From Gordionus sp. m RMFG-2023 (Eukaryota; Nematomorpha; Gordioida; Chordodea; Parachordodidae): 64,000 bases of DNA. The stretch is from contig NC_088776.1 of the NCBI RefSeq assembly GCF_954871325.1, positions 19,592,052 through 19,656,051 on the forward strand. The letters are read 5' to 3'. A model generated the notes under the pieces. It was given only the letters and a program-made list of their open reading frames with translations. It did no database searches and was not told the origin of the DNA. The first letter of the stretch is position 1; each line of letters starts with the position of its first letter. Shown piece after piece: positions 52,401-60,175 of the stretch. The translations under genes were made by a program, and so were the position numbers.

Positions 52401-55400
52401 GGTCTCACCATATGTCATCTAGTGGATTTTTTGCGTGCCAAAAAGGAATCTACCAAGGACAAAAATATGAAAAACACATTGCTAGAAAGAGTAAATCTTT
52501 TTGTTGATTTTCCTTAAGGGGGACTTTTAGTGTCATTTTCCCATAAATCTTATTGAAGGGCTTTTAGTCCTCTTTTTGTGGGCATTGGTGTCACATCTTT
52601 TTAAAAATACTTTGATTTTACATATATTTTAAAAAAATGTTAAATTTCAATGATAGTCACCATTTAATTAAGTTATGAACTTATATCCATATTATTTCAT
52701 CAAATTATCTTTTACAATTGCTATTTTATTTATTTTTGGATAAATTTTATTTTTTTATGATAATAATGAAGCTTTGAAAATTTATTTTGTTACTCCGATG
52801 ACGAATATATAATTCTATATTTTTATCTATTTAAATAGGGTTTTGAATATCTCTTGGCAGAAATCGAAGATTTCATCGGTCATAAAGGAAATCAAATATC
52901 GGATCCTACGTAAATTTCTTTAAAAAAGATCATGATCTAAAATCAATTATTTTGCCTCATGCATCGAACTTAAATTAAAATGAAAATTTCTAAGACTAAA
53001 TCCACATAAGAACAAAATAAAAATAACATTTTTTACCCTCAAAAACAATATAAATTAAATCTAGAAACATTACAAGATTGAACTAATCCTCTCAAAACAA
53101 AACCAAGAAATAGCTATTTTTGTCATAATTAAATTACCATTATAAATATAAAAAAGTATACCCGATTGATATAATTAATAGTGGATGTTCAAGTTCATCG
53201 ACTTATATATAAATATTAATTTCGATGGAACTTTGAAATAAAAATTAAAACGTAACAGTATCAGGTTAATTAATAATCGCGAATATCATTTATTGAGAAG
53301 GAATTTTAGGGCGAAGGTCATATCGCATAACAATTCCGATAAACATTTACAGCGAAAATAACGCAAACTCATCATCGCATATATATCGCGAAGCCTAAAA
53401 CCGCAAACACTTTGGCGAATACATTTAAGCGAAACTTTTAATGCGAACTCATTATAGCGAAACTTTTACAAATATATTTAAGTGAAGTCATTATCGCGAA
53501 ATTAAATAATAATTTACCCATATAAGTACTTAATTCGAGGGCATTTCATCATTTATTGTCTATTAAGTATTCAAGAGTTGGCTTAATGTGACCTCCCCAA
53601 TAATACCTCCCACCCCCCTTCTTTTAACATAAATTTTGATAAAATTTAAAAATACGCTTTGTACTCTTAAAAATAAATTTTATCAAAGATTATGAAATAA
53701 CATTATAAAATGCTTAGAATTTTTTTTTTACTTGTGATTAAAACATCGAAATTTAAGAATTTTTACCGATTTTGTAAGTTTTAAAAAAAATCATAGATGA
53801 TTTTGTTAAAAAATTTATATTATCTCAGAATTTTTACCGATTTTGTAAGTTTTAAAAAAAATCATAGATGATTTTGTTAAAAAATTTATATTGTCTCAGA
53901 ATTTTTTCATTGAATTATCCGAGTTAATTTTTATAAATGTTTCTTAATTATTATATATATAAATGTGAATCTCATTTATTTGAATTTTTTATTTCTCAAA
54001 TAAATCATTGTTCCCTTTGGGCAATTTTTTTCAAAATATTTATTTCAATTATATAAACCTAAAATGTAAATTATATATTGTCGGTCTAGAATTGGAGTGC
54101 CCCACTTGCAAAATTGTAGGAACTATTTTATAGTTTAGATTCAAATATCATAAAAACTTATAGATTCATATAAGTAAAAAATTATTGAGGGGCAATTCAT
54201 AACACTACCATCAAATGATAGCCTGGAAATTTTTTTGAGAGGAATATATATATATCTGACAAAGTAAAAATCAGGTGAAGCAAATTAAAAACTTTATGAA
54301 TTATTTTTGTTCAAAATGCAACATTTTGATTATATTTATTAAATAAAGGCAAAATAAACAGACTGCTGTAAATCTAAATTATATCATATAAACACATTCT
54401 TTATTTATTCCTATTTTATTCATAGAAATAATAATTTAGCTGAATAAATAATTATGCCAATATTTAACTGATTCAAAAATATTAAAATGTCAAGTTGAGC
54501 ACTCCAATTCTGGACAAAACATTTGAAGATCATGGCCACCTCGTAAAAATAACTGCAAAGTTATGATCAAAAAATTACAAAATATTCTGTTTCTGAAAAA
54601 GAGAGAATTAGGGATATTATGGATAAATCATTTGTGTTTCAATTATAAAGTTTTTTGTTATGGATGATTTTATCTATTTCATAAATATAAACCTTTTCTC
54701 CATGTAATTCAAGCTCAGTGGTTGCCTGAAATCATAACTGACTATCACTAAGTTTATCTATTATTCAACCTTCATCTTTATCTCTACTATCCTACTTGCT
54801 TTGAATCTCATCGCTAGATGACACAAAAATTGATTCCTTTTGCTATTCTTTTGTTTGAATAAATGTATCATATAAATAATTATAAGATTTACATTTTATA
54901 AATATTTATAAGATTTGCACTTTCGAAAATTAAATAATTAGGCAATATTGGAAGAAATTTTCAAAAATAATTGATTTGATACTAGTTCGATTCCCGGTAT
55001 TCCAATATGGAAACATAAATGATTAAATTATTTAGCATAAATGAATATGAAAACATAAAATATCATAGATGTATTTTTGAATCACGATTCACAGATTAAA
55101 ATGCAGTCTAAGGCGTGTCATTATAGTTTTTATAGCTTATTATAAGTCGGTTTTGTTTAGTAACGCAAAGATTGATGAATTATAAATAACAAATACTAAT
55201 CAGACAATTATTGGCTCCAGACATCACTGTTGCAGTGAAGATCAAGCTATTGTTTTTGCGATATTAACTTCGCAGTAATAAATTTGCCAAATAGCTTGCG
55301 CTATATTATTTTCACAATTTGGGTTTCGCGATAATGACTTCGCTATAAAATTTTCGGATTCGCAATAAAAATTTCGCTTTCATGTATTCTCTTCATAAAG

Positions 55401-58400
55401 TTAGCCGTAAAGTGTTTCTCTACGAAAAAATTTCATGATATTTGATTCGTGTAGTATTTGCAAATGTGGATTCCTAATAAAGGTTTCGCTATAAAATCCA
55501 ATCACTATAATAAACATTCACAATAAAAGTTCAGCGAAAAAGTGTTTCGCGATAAAAGTTTAGCTGAATTAATATGATACCGTAATTTACAGATCTTTAA
55601 TATCATCCCTAAGCGATTATTGAATACTTTTTTGAAAATTCTTTAAAATAATCTAATATATATAATCTCCATAATCAAAACATGATCGATTTCGTATCCT
55701 CCTAAATGTATTTAAAATTTAAGGAGACTATATAGTGTTTTTTAAAATTTTGTCATTTATTACCATACTAGCTGAGGGGGTTGAAGGGTAATTATTTAGT
55801 TTGTGTGTATGATACTAAATATACTTTATTAATAAATTTTATATAAATATAAAAATTAAAGAGAAAAAGAGGTAAAATTGTTGCAATGTATACCGTGAGC
55901 TATTAGAAATATTAAAATTTAAATTTGTGATGGAAATCATATTGGATAAAATTTAAAATAGAGATGCTTTAAGATTTTTGAATTTTAAATGGGTTATACA
56001 TTGGCCTGAAAATTTTTTTTGCAGACATAGCCAGGCCTGATCAAAAAACTAAGTCCCATGCAACTTTCATAAAATTTTGCCATTTATTTTTATTGTAATT
56101 TAATAAAAATGTCTTTAATTTAATTTTATATTTAGAATAAAATTTAGATTTGTATAGAAATCATATTGGGTAAAATGTAAAATAGAAATGCTTGAAAATT
56201 TTTTAATTTTAAATATGGGCATGACATTGGCCCGAAAATTTTTATTTGCAGAAATCGCTAGGCCTGATTAAAAAACCACATGCAACTTTCATATTCTGAT
56301 TTTATTTTTAAATGAATTATGACTTTTATATATTTTATTTCAGTTCTCAACTAACAAATTATTATGGTCTTTGGCGGGCTTGAGAAAATTTTCCCAATAA
56401 TATGGTTTTCAGAGATTTACCTATCTCCAGGCTTGGGAAAAAATTACAAAATTATTATGGGTTGGCCAGGTTTTAGGAAATAAAATTCAGGCCGATGTCT
56501 GGTCCATATTTAAAATTAAAAAATTTTCAAGCATAATTTTAAATTTTACCCAATATGATTTCTATCACAAATTTAAATTTTATTTTAAATATAAAATTAA
56601 ATTTAAGATATTGTTATTAAATTACAATAGAAATAAATGGAATATAAAATTAAATTTAAGACATTGTTATTAAATTACAAGAAATAAATGGCAAAATTTT
56701 ATGAAAGTTACATGGGACTTGGTTTTTGATCAGACTTGGCTATGTTTGCAAAAAAAAATTTCAGGCCAATGTCTACCCCATATTTAAAATTAAAAAATTT
56801 TCAAGCATAATTTAAATTTTACCCAATATGATTTTTATCACAATTAAATTTTATTCTAAATATAAAATTAAATTTAAGATATTGTTATTAAATTACAATA
56901 GAAATAAATGGAATATAAAATTAAATTTAAGACATTGTTATTAAAATAAATGGCAAAATTTTATGAAAGTTACATGGGACTTGGTTTTTTGATCAGACTT
57001 GGCTATGGTTGCAAAAAAAAATTTCAGGCCAATGTCCACTCCATATTTATAATTAAAAAATTTCCAAGCATCTCTATTTTAAATTTTATTCAATATAATT
57101 TCTATCATTAATTTAAATTTTATTCTAAATATAAAATTAAATTTAAGACATTATTATTAAATTACAATGGAAATAAATGGCAAAATTTTACGAAAGTTGC
57201 ATGGGACTTGGTTTTTTGATCAGGCCTAGCTTTGTCTGCAAACAAAATTTTGAGACCAATGTCTACCCCATATTTAAAATTCAAAAATTTTGAAGCATCT
57301 CTATTTTTAATTTTACCCAATATAATTCCTATCAAATATTTAAATTTTGATATTTCTAATACCCTTAATGCTCACTGGTTAAATTGCAAGAATTTTATCT
57401 CTTTTTTTCCTAAATTTTAATATAAAGCATATTAGCACCATATACACAAACTAACTAATTACCCCTCAACCCCGTCATTCTTGACGGGTTATCAGCTAGT
57501 AATAATATAAAAGGTTAATTGTAACTTTAATTTTATGAAAATAAAAAGTATGCTGTTCTTTGAACTTTTACTTTGATTTTTAATTTCATGTATATAACTT
57601 TAAAATAACAATTAAGTATGGTTGATGAGAGTCAAGACAAAAATATGCCAGTTGTTAACATATCAAAATATCCAGTTTACACAAGTAAAGAAGAAGCCAA
57701 TAAATGGTATTCCTTGGTTGAAGATGTACTGCACCCGCGAGGTCATCAAGTTTTGAAACATTTATTTTTTAAATCAACCATTATATATTATAATTGATGA
57801 AGGAAAATGATTACTTATAAACTCATTTTTAATTAAAATTCTTAAAAAAATTACTTTTATTTTTTATGGTTTGGTTAATATATTTAATCGTAAGTTGGAT
57901 TTACTGTTTGCTTTTGCATACGCCAATTATTAATACTCTATTTTACCTTAATTTGTTATGTGGGATTTTGTTTGTGAAAGTAAAAATAAAATCCTCTTAG
58001 AAGACTTATGGTTTTATATTTTATTGAATATTGAATATAATATATATCCTAAATATAAAATATAATACAAATCTAAAATAAGATATACTCTCCCATGAAA
58101 ATATAATACAAAAATGGTCATATTGTAAAAACCTGGTTATGCCGAAGTTTTAAAAATAAAAGCAATTAACTAGTTGAAAATCACAAAATGGATTATTTAA
58201 ATCTTTATTTACTTCTCATATTTTCTATTTTCGAATTTCCTTTAATTTCATAAAATACAGTTAAAATTATTTCGATAATAGATTATTCCCCCTCCAGATC
58301 AAGCTAGGCCTGGAATAATTTCTAAAGACAGGGTCTAGGCTTAAAAAAATTTAACCCAGGCATGAAAATGTATACCTTTCAAGGGATTTTTTTAAAATGT

Positions 58401-60175
58401 CTATTTTGGCAAGTAAAATAAAAATTACATTTATTATGATCTTTTTGGTTACTCTTACTACCATAATTACCTATACTTGTTTTTGAAGTTATAATCAAGT
58501 TAGTATTTCAGGACCGCTCAGGAAATAGCGATAACTAAAAATACAGCTTTATAATAAAAAAAGGATAAAATTTGGATTTGCTTAATTTGAATTTAATTTT
58601 TTTATTCAAAATAAAAGCCAATGTTATTTAAATTTAAACCTAAACTCGCTCATATTTATGTTTTGGCGGAAGACAAGGATCAGGTTAATTTTTCGCCAAT
58701 GCGAAATTATTAAACGCGTATTGTCGGTTAATTTAAACACTAATATCGTTATTATTTGATTGCAAAAAACATAGATAGATATATTTTATGGGCAAAAAAT
58801 ATTTCGGATAATAATAATGCACCAGCGTTCAGTATATTTTTACTGTTGGTATTCATTACCTGAACATTAATATCATATTTATTCTAGAAAATGATAAATG
58901 TTATATTGCTTATGTTCACCATATAAGGGCAAAAAATACAGCCGACGCATGCTCTTCCACAATCCATCTCTAAGTAGCATTCAAGCTACCCCTTCGAATC
59001 AACATATTCTTAAGCTAAAAACTTCGCCATTGTTTATCAGTCCACATAAAAGAGGAAAACTCTTTGAGAAGTCCAACGGTATTTATATTTAAAATTTTCT
59101 TTTTCCTATCTATTTTTTTTATAGAACACGTAAAAAGTAAGGAATTTTCAAAATATTATGGCATACCTGAAGTACTTAGTCGTTTTTTTGGTATGACCAG
59201 CTCTCCTTCCCAGGATTTGGTAGCCATCAATAAAAGAAATGGTAAAAGAGCTAAAAAAAATTATGACAATGACTTTCCCGTTGATAGTCCTACTACCTCA
59301 TCCGATATATTCCGTTTTAACGCTTTAACCGAGACATTGCCTGGATCTCTATTGAATAGAAATCAGCACGTTAACTCTACATTATTACCCATCAAGGAGA
59401 TCGAAAAATATATCCCTCGACTTATTACTAGTTTTCTACTTTTTATTTGACTTTTGTTGTTTTACTTTGAAATAGATTAAAATTTATTTTATTTTAATTT
59501 TTACTTTTTTTATAAGTATTTCTTAATAGTTATACTGCTTTCATTTTTTTTAAATGACTATAGTAACATGAACGTATTAAAATTATTTTAAATGACCCTT
59601 CTAGGTAAAAAGTTAACTAATGGATTTGGATCACGTGTTATTGAAGTTGGAACGAATCAAGAGAAGGGGCGATTGATAGAAAATGATATAGATACAGACA
59701 CACGCCACCGGACCTTATCCTTAATAAATGCATCACCACTATTACAACCGATGAAAGTTATAATTTTAATGTTGGTTGAAATAAAATATTTATAAAGTAT
59801 AATTGGTCAATTTTAAATTTAAAACAAAAATTTTTTTTGTTATTAAAGCATAATTAAATGGCAAATAAATAAAAATTGCTTGATTATCTTAACCCTCTAT
59901 AGGCGACATCCTTGACCCCTAAATTCGATAAGAAAAGTGCACTACCATATTCATTTTTGTCACAGACTGGTACTAAAAGCTTATTAAACGTTGAAGGAGC
60001 GGAATCTGAAGAGAGTTTTGCGTCAGCCATGAGTTCGCATTTAGTAAGGGGATTACCTGTTAGCTCCGACTTGGAGGAACCTACAAGAAAGAAAGACATA
60101 CCAAATAAGTCGATTGTTGCAAAGGCGGGAGTGCAAGTCGACAAACCGGTTTCCAAATCAGATAAAGTGACCTAA
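22263..60175 (+). CDS. SLC9A: Na+/H+ exchanger, NHE/SLC9A family, copy B (spliced, two predicted C-termini)
   Basis: Paralogue of copy A. Exons 1-9: 22263-22488, 24470-24766, 27721-27887, 31487-31641, 36065-36166, 40973-41190, 48640-48848, 49517-49606, 49705-49775. Then exon 10 at 52153-52354 (reads to a stop), an extra pair at 52401-52490 and 52839-52909, and tail exons 57617-57749, 58928-59078, 59125-59430, 59605-59756, 59903-60175. Exon 1 supplies ATG and a signal peptide. Chain 1-10 gives 578 residues. Chain 1-7, 8', 9', 11-15 gives 849 residues; both stay in frame. A 7-8-9-11 chain skipping exon 10 is also phase-compatible. Hallmarks seen include [39 protein letters not shown] and [13 protein letters not shown]. 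Introns reach about 7 kb because transposons sit in most of them. Function is inferred from the family; which isoforms exist needs transcripts. Confidence 0.93.
24009..24219. mobile_element. Small hAT MITE in NHE copy B intron 1
   Basis: Starts TAGTGATACAAAATCGC and ends GCGATTTTGCATCACTA, with identical flanks TTACGGGG at 24001-24008 and 24220-24227. 211 bases, no coding. The interior (TTGGACATCTATC) reappears inverted near 32080, so the family has other copies. Confidence 0.85.
24470..24766 (+). CDS. SLC9A: NHE copy B exon 2
   Basis: Acceptor TTTTAG before 24470, donor GTAATT at 24767. It reads [16 protein letters not shown], then [17 protein letters not shown]. 297 bases, as in copy A. 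Confidence 0.94.
25064..27068. mobile_element. hAT-like 2-kb element in NHE copy B intron 2
   Basis: Left end ACAAGGATGTAAATGTAAACC, right end GGGTTTACATCCCTA, flanked by ATTAAAAA on both sides (25056-25063 and 27069-27076). GGTTCGGG/GGTCCGGG motifs are subterminal. An ATTCGAAT element is nested at about 25250-25975. No transposase recognised. Confidence 0.6.
25250..25975. repeat. Nested ATTCGAAT inverted-repeat element
   Basis: Same motif composition as 3700-4412: ATTCGATTC and GAATAATTCG repeated in opposite orientation at both sides. Ends approximate. Confidence 0.45.
27721..27887 (+). CDS. SLC9A: NHE copy B exon 3 (ion-transport core)
   Basis: Acceptor TTTAG before 27721, donor GTAAGC at 27888. 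It contains [15 protein letters not shown] and [14 protein letters not shown]. 167 bases, as in copy A. Confidence 0.95.
28560..29295 (+). mobile_element. LINE fragment (RTE/BovB-like reverse transcriptase 3' part)
   Basis: Translation gives [20 protein letters not shown] (reverse transcriptase motif C, with FTDD), then [48 protein letters not shown] and [12 protein letters not shown]. This is the usual order at the 3' end of RTE/BovB-type non-LTR retrotransposons. It spans more than one frame and the 5' part is missing, so it is a dead 5'-truncated insertion in copy B intron 3. Confidence 0.8.
29597..31077. mobile_element. Second copy of the 4421-type hAT element
   Basis: Starts CAGGCTCGTACGCAAGAATCC with a G run near 29624; the right end has a C run near 31037 and then CTACGTACACGCC. 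Interior landmarks (the GCTAAGCTAATTTT region and the TTCTGCTTTTGACTCAACAA stretch) match the copy at 4421. Flanks CTCATTAC and CTCATATC agree at 6 of 8 positions, an aged duplication. Confidence 0.7.
31487..31641 (+). CDS. SLC9A: NHE copy B exon 4
   Basis: Acceptor ATTAG before 31487, donor GTACAG at 31642. It reads [16 protein letters not shown] and ends FTGWLTK at phase 2. 155 bases, as in copy A. Confidence 0.92.
31984..32130. repeat. hAT MITE fragment
   Basis: TAGTGTTGTTAAACGGC resembles the end of the 44748 foldback element. It is followed by AATAGATGTCCAAAT, an inverted piece of the 24009 MITE. The right end is not found. Confidence 0.4.
32400..34890. mobile_element. GCGAAA-rich inverted-repeat element (worn)
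   Basis: Left arm 32440-32640 repeats ATCGCGAAA / GCGAA; right arm 34540-34870 repeats TTCGCGATAAAAG in the opposite orientation. It is clearly related to 53256-55582 but the termini are not resolved. It contains the GC-rich MITE at 32780-33118 and C runs at about 33183 and 33316. Confidence 0.55.
32780..33118. mobile_element. GC-rich hAT MITE
   Basis: Starts TAGAGATCTGCAAAAGTAGG and ends, inverted, TAGTGATCTGCATTCGGGC. Flanks GTAAACAT (32772-32779) and GTAAACCT (33119-33126) form an 8-bp duplication with one mismatch. GGTCGGGCCGGGCC repeats flank an A/T core of about 180 bases. Confidence 0.82.
35066..35462. mobile_element. GC-rich hAT MITE with perfect duplication
   Basis: Starts TAGTGATCTGCATCGGGCC and ends, inverted, TAGAGATCTGCAAATGTAGG. 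Identical flanks ATATGAGT at 35058-35065 and 35463-35470. Same family as 32780-33118, inserted in the other orientation. Confidence 0.9.
36065..36166 (+). CDS. SLC9A: NHE copy B exon 5
   Basis: Acceptor AAAG before 36065, donor GTAGGC at 36167. It reads [20 protein letters not shown] and [14 protein letters not shown]. 102 bases, as in copy A. Too short and open at both ends to stand out as an ORF; found by homology to copy A. Confidence 0.9.
36882..40553. mobile_element. Long-TIR DNA element with TA flanks
   Basis: Starts CAGGGTTTCCCATTCAAAA and ends, inverted, CAGGGTTTCCGATTAAAAAA, each next to TA. The arms carry many copies of GATCAAAAAAGGAAAA followed by a mirrored A/T block. The left 36882-37230 segment can be followed in reverse across 39980-40553. 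An inner palindrome lies at 39540-39970. TA duplication suggests a Tc1/mariner-type transposase, but no transposase gene is present. LINE sequence fills the middle. Confidence 0.72.
37800..39260 (-). mobile_element. LINE reverse transcriptase remnant
   Basis: On the minus strand, [11 protein letters not shown] (38640 region) is reverse transcriptase motif [21 protein letters not shown], then [12 protein letters not shown] and SNVSLW (38050-38200), is the C-terminal pattern also seen in the 61919 LINE. It is broken across several frames. Its position inside the 36882 element suggests insertion into it, or mobilisation with it. Confidence 0.7.
40973..41190 (+). CDS. SLC9A: NHE copy B exon 6
   Basis: Acceptor CAAAG before 40973, donor GTAAAT at 41191. 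It reads [20 protein letters not shown], then [17 protein letters not shown], and ends FRAIG. 218 bases, as in copy A. Confidence 0.93.
43389..43540 (+). repeat. Possible tRNA-derived SINE head
   Basis: GTCTTTGGCCTAGTCGGCAA resembles a tRNA A box (TRGCNNAGYNGG), followed by GAGTGTCGATTACAAATC, like a tRNA anticodon arm region. No good B box follows, so this is not a tRNA gene. Confidence 0.25.
45401..46150. repeat. 119-bp tandem array, left arm
   Basis: The landmark CAGTGAGGATGTATCATAG recurs at 45628, 45747, 45866, 45985 and 46104, exactly 119 bases apart, with degenerate units at about 45401 and 45509. Each unit carries the self-complementary GACAATTGTC. About seven units. Confidence 0.92.
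46160..47420. repeat. 119-bp tandem array, right arm (inverted)
   Basis: The inverted landmark ATACATCCTCACTGAATTTT recurs about every 117-120 bases from about 46238 to 47187, with diverged units beyond. About eleven units, so about four more than the left arm. Confidence 0.9.
48640..48848 (+). CDS. SLC9A: NHE copy B exon 7
   Basis: Acceptor ACTAG before 48640, donor GTATTC at 48849. It contains [20 protein letters not shown] and ends VVIFTSFFQ. 209 bases, as in copy A. It lies just after the 3.3-kb foldback element. Confidence 0.93.
49517..49606 (+). CDS. SLC9A: NHE copy B exon 8
   Basis: Acceptor CAAG before 49517, donor GTAAGT at 49607. It reads [17 protein letters not shown], then [12 protein letters not shown]. 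90 bases. Its counterpart 8' lies at 52401. Confidence 0.9.
49705..49775 (+). CDS. SLC9A: NHE copy B exon 9
   Basis: Acceptor TTTTAG before 49705. It reads [20 protein letters not shown] and LREK. Donor GTTTTC at 49776 is a weak consensus, but phase 2 matches copy A. 71 bases. Confidence 0.86.
50296..51201. mobile_element. hAT MITE-type element carrying a coding scrap
   Basis: Starts TAGTGATCTGCATCAGGTC and ends CCGGGCTATTCAGATTTCTA. Flanks AGGTTTAT (50288-50295) and AGGTGTAT (51202-51209) agree at 7 of 8 positions. Same end type as 35066, but 906 bases long, with a C run near 50433 and a minus-strand coding remnant at 50814-51074. Confidence 0.72.
50814..51074 (-). pseudogene. Retroelement-associated protein remnant
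   Basis: The minus strand reads about 86 residues, ending [15 protein letters not shown] after [20 protein letters not shown]. From memory this resembles the RPDGLTLVPWKxGKSLVWD segment seen in many invertebrate repeat-encoded proteins. It stops before the expected VWD part. No start context; probably a captured or older fragment. Function unknown. Confidence 0.45.
52153..52354 (+). CDS. SLC9A: NHE copy B exon 10 (CHP-binding helix, apparent terminal exon)
   Basis: Acceptor ACAG before 52153. It reads [16 protein letters not shown], the juxtamembrane helix expected to bind calcineurin-homologous protein, then [20 protein letters not shown]. Where copy A has the donor TC|GTAAAT, copy B has TCCAATTA. 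No GT donor precedes the stop at 52352-52354, so the exon adds a short [11 protein letters not shown] tail and ends. Confidence 0.8.
52401..52490 (+). CDS. SLC9A: Extra NHE exon 8' in copy B
   Basis: Acceptor ATTTAG before 52401, donor GTAAAT at 52491, phase 0 at both ends, 90 bases. It reads [17 protein letters not shown], then [13 protein letters not shown]. By eye it shares 21 of 30 residues with copy A exon 8, but only about 16 of 30 with copy B exon 8. It begins only 46 bases after the stop of exon 10. Confidence 0.83.
52839..52909 (+). CDS. SLC9A: Extra NHE exon 9' in copy B
   Basis: Acceptor AATAG before 52839, donor GTAAAT at 52910, exactly 71 bases and phase 2 like the other two exon 9s. 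It reads [19 protein letters not shown], then ISDPT. It keeps the L-x-x-x-E-D-x-x-G-x-x-G frame. No exon 10 counterpart is visible between it and exon 11; a Harbinger-like element lies there. Confidence 0.8.
53750..53905. repeat. Direct duplication of about 78 bp
   Basis: AATTTTTACCGATTTTGTAA, followed by the same 55 or so bases, occurs twice in tandem (about 53758 and 53830), nearly identical, so a recent slippage-type duplication. Confidence 0.8.
54079..54517. mobile_element. Short inverted-repeat element (TGTCGGTCTAGAATT family)
   Basis: Left TGTCGGTCTAGAATTGGAGT; inverted right TTTGTCCAGAATTGGAGTGC. A single end of the same family faces the other way at about 63550-63585. Flanks are A+T-rich, so the duplication is unclear. 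Confidence 0.6.
55768..57499. mobile_element. Second foldback-like element with subrepeats, TA flanks
   Basis: Ends CTAGCTGAGGGGGTTGAAGG and, inverted, CTAGCTGATAACCCGTC, next to TA on both sides. The inside repeats a unit of about 200-280 bases containing CAGGCCTGATCAAAAAAC and AATGGCAAAATTTTATGAAA. It occurs about twice in one orientation (55900-56300) and about four times in the other (56410-57400). The right end carries a CCCGTCATTCTTGACGGG hairpin. No coding. Confidence 0.7.
57617..57749 (+). CDS. SLC9A: NHE copy B exon 11 (tail)
   Basis: Acceptor TTAAG before 57617, donor GTTTTG at 57750, the same donor as in copy A. It reads [20 protein letters not shown] and [15 protein letters not shown]. 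It accepts phase 2, so it can follow exon 9' or exon 9. Confidence 0.82.
57750..58927. other. NHE copy B intron 11, no further feature seen
   Basis: A+T-rich; nothing recognised apart from general repeats. Confidence 0.5.
58928..59078 (+). CDS. SLC9A: NHE copy B exon 12 (tail)
   Basis: Acceptor TAAG before 58928, donor GTATTT at 59079. It begins [19 protein letters not shown], basic. 151 bases against 163 in copy A. Confidence 0.8.
59125..59430 (+). CDS. SLC9A: NHE copy B exon 13 (tail)
   Basis: Acceptor TATAG before 59125; the donor GTTTTC at 59431 lines up with the GTATAT donor of copy A. It contains [15 protein letters not shown] and [10 protein letters not shown], both shared with copy A. 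Phase 1 in and out. Confidence 0.78.
59605..59756 (+). CDS. SLC9A: NHE copy B exon 14 (tail)
   Basis: Acceptor CTAG before 59605, donor GTTATA at 59757, identical to copy A. It contains KKLTNGFGS and [13 protein letters not shown]. Confidence 0.8.
59903..60175 (+). CDS. SLC9A: NHE copy B terminal coding exon 15
   Basis: Acceptor ATAG before 59903; TAA at 60173-60175. It contains [20 protein letters not shown] and ends SDKVT. 273 bases against 609 in copy A: the first half of the copy A exon has no counterpart. The antisense ORFs across it are shadows. Confidence 0.85.
   Translation, partial: ATSLTPKFDKKSALPYSFLSQTGTKSLLNVEGAESEESFASAMSSHLVRGLPVSSDLEEPTRKKDIPNKSIVAKAGVQVDKPVSKSDKVT

Larger units (their letters stand above)
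53256..55582. mobile_element. PIF/Harbinger-like inverted-repeat element with TAA flanks
   Basis: Starts CAGTATCAGGTTAATTAAT and ends, inverted, CGGTATCATATTAATTCAGC, with TAA at 53253-53255 and 55583-55585. The arms hold degenerate GCGAAA / TTCGCGATAAAAG repeats (53276-53500 and 55230-55565). The 3-bp TWA duplication is typical of Harbinger elements; no transposase is seen. Another element is nested at 54079-54517. Confidence 0.65.

Noticed and set aside
54986-55006. AGTTCGATTCCCGGTATTCC, like a tRNA B box and 3' acceptor arm.
   Set aside because: No A box or folding partner at the right distance upstream; most likely chance or a very worn SINE.
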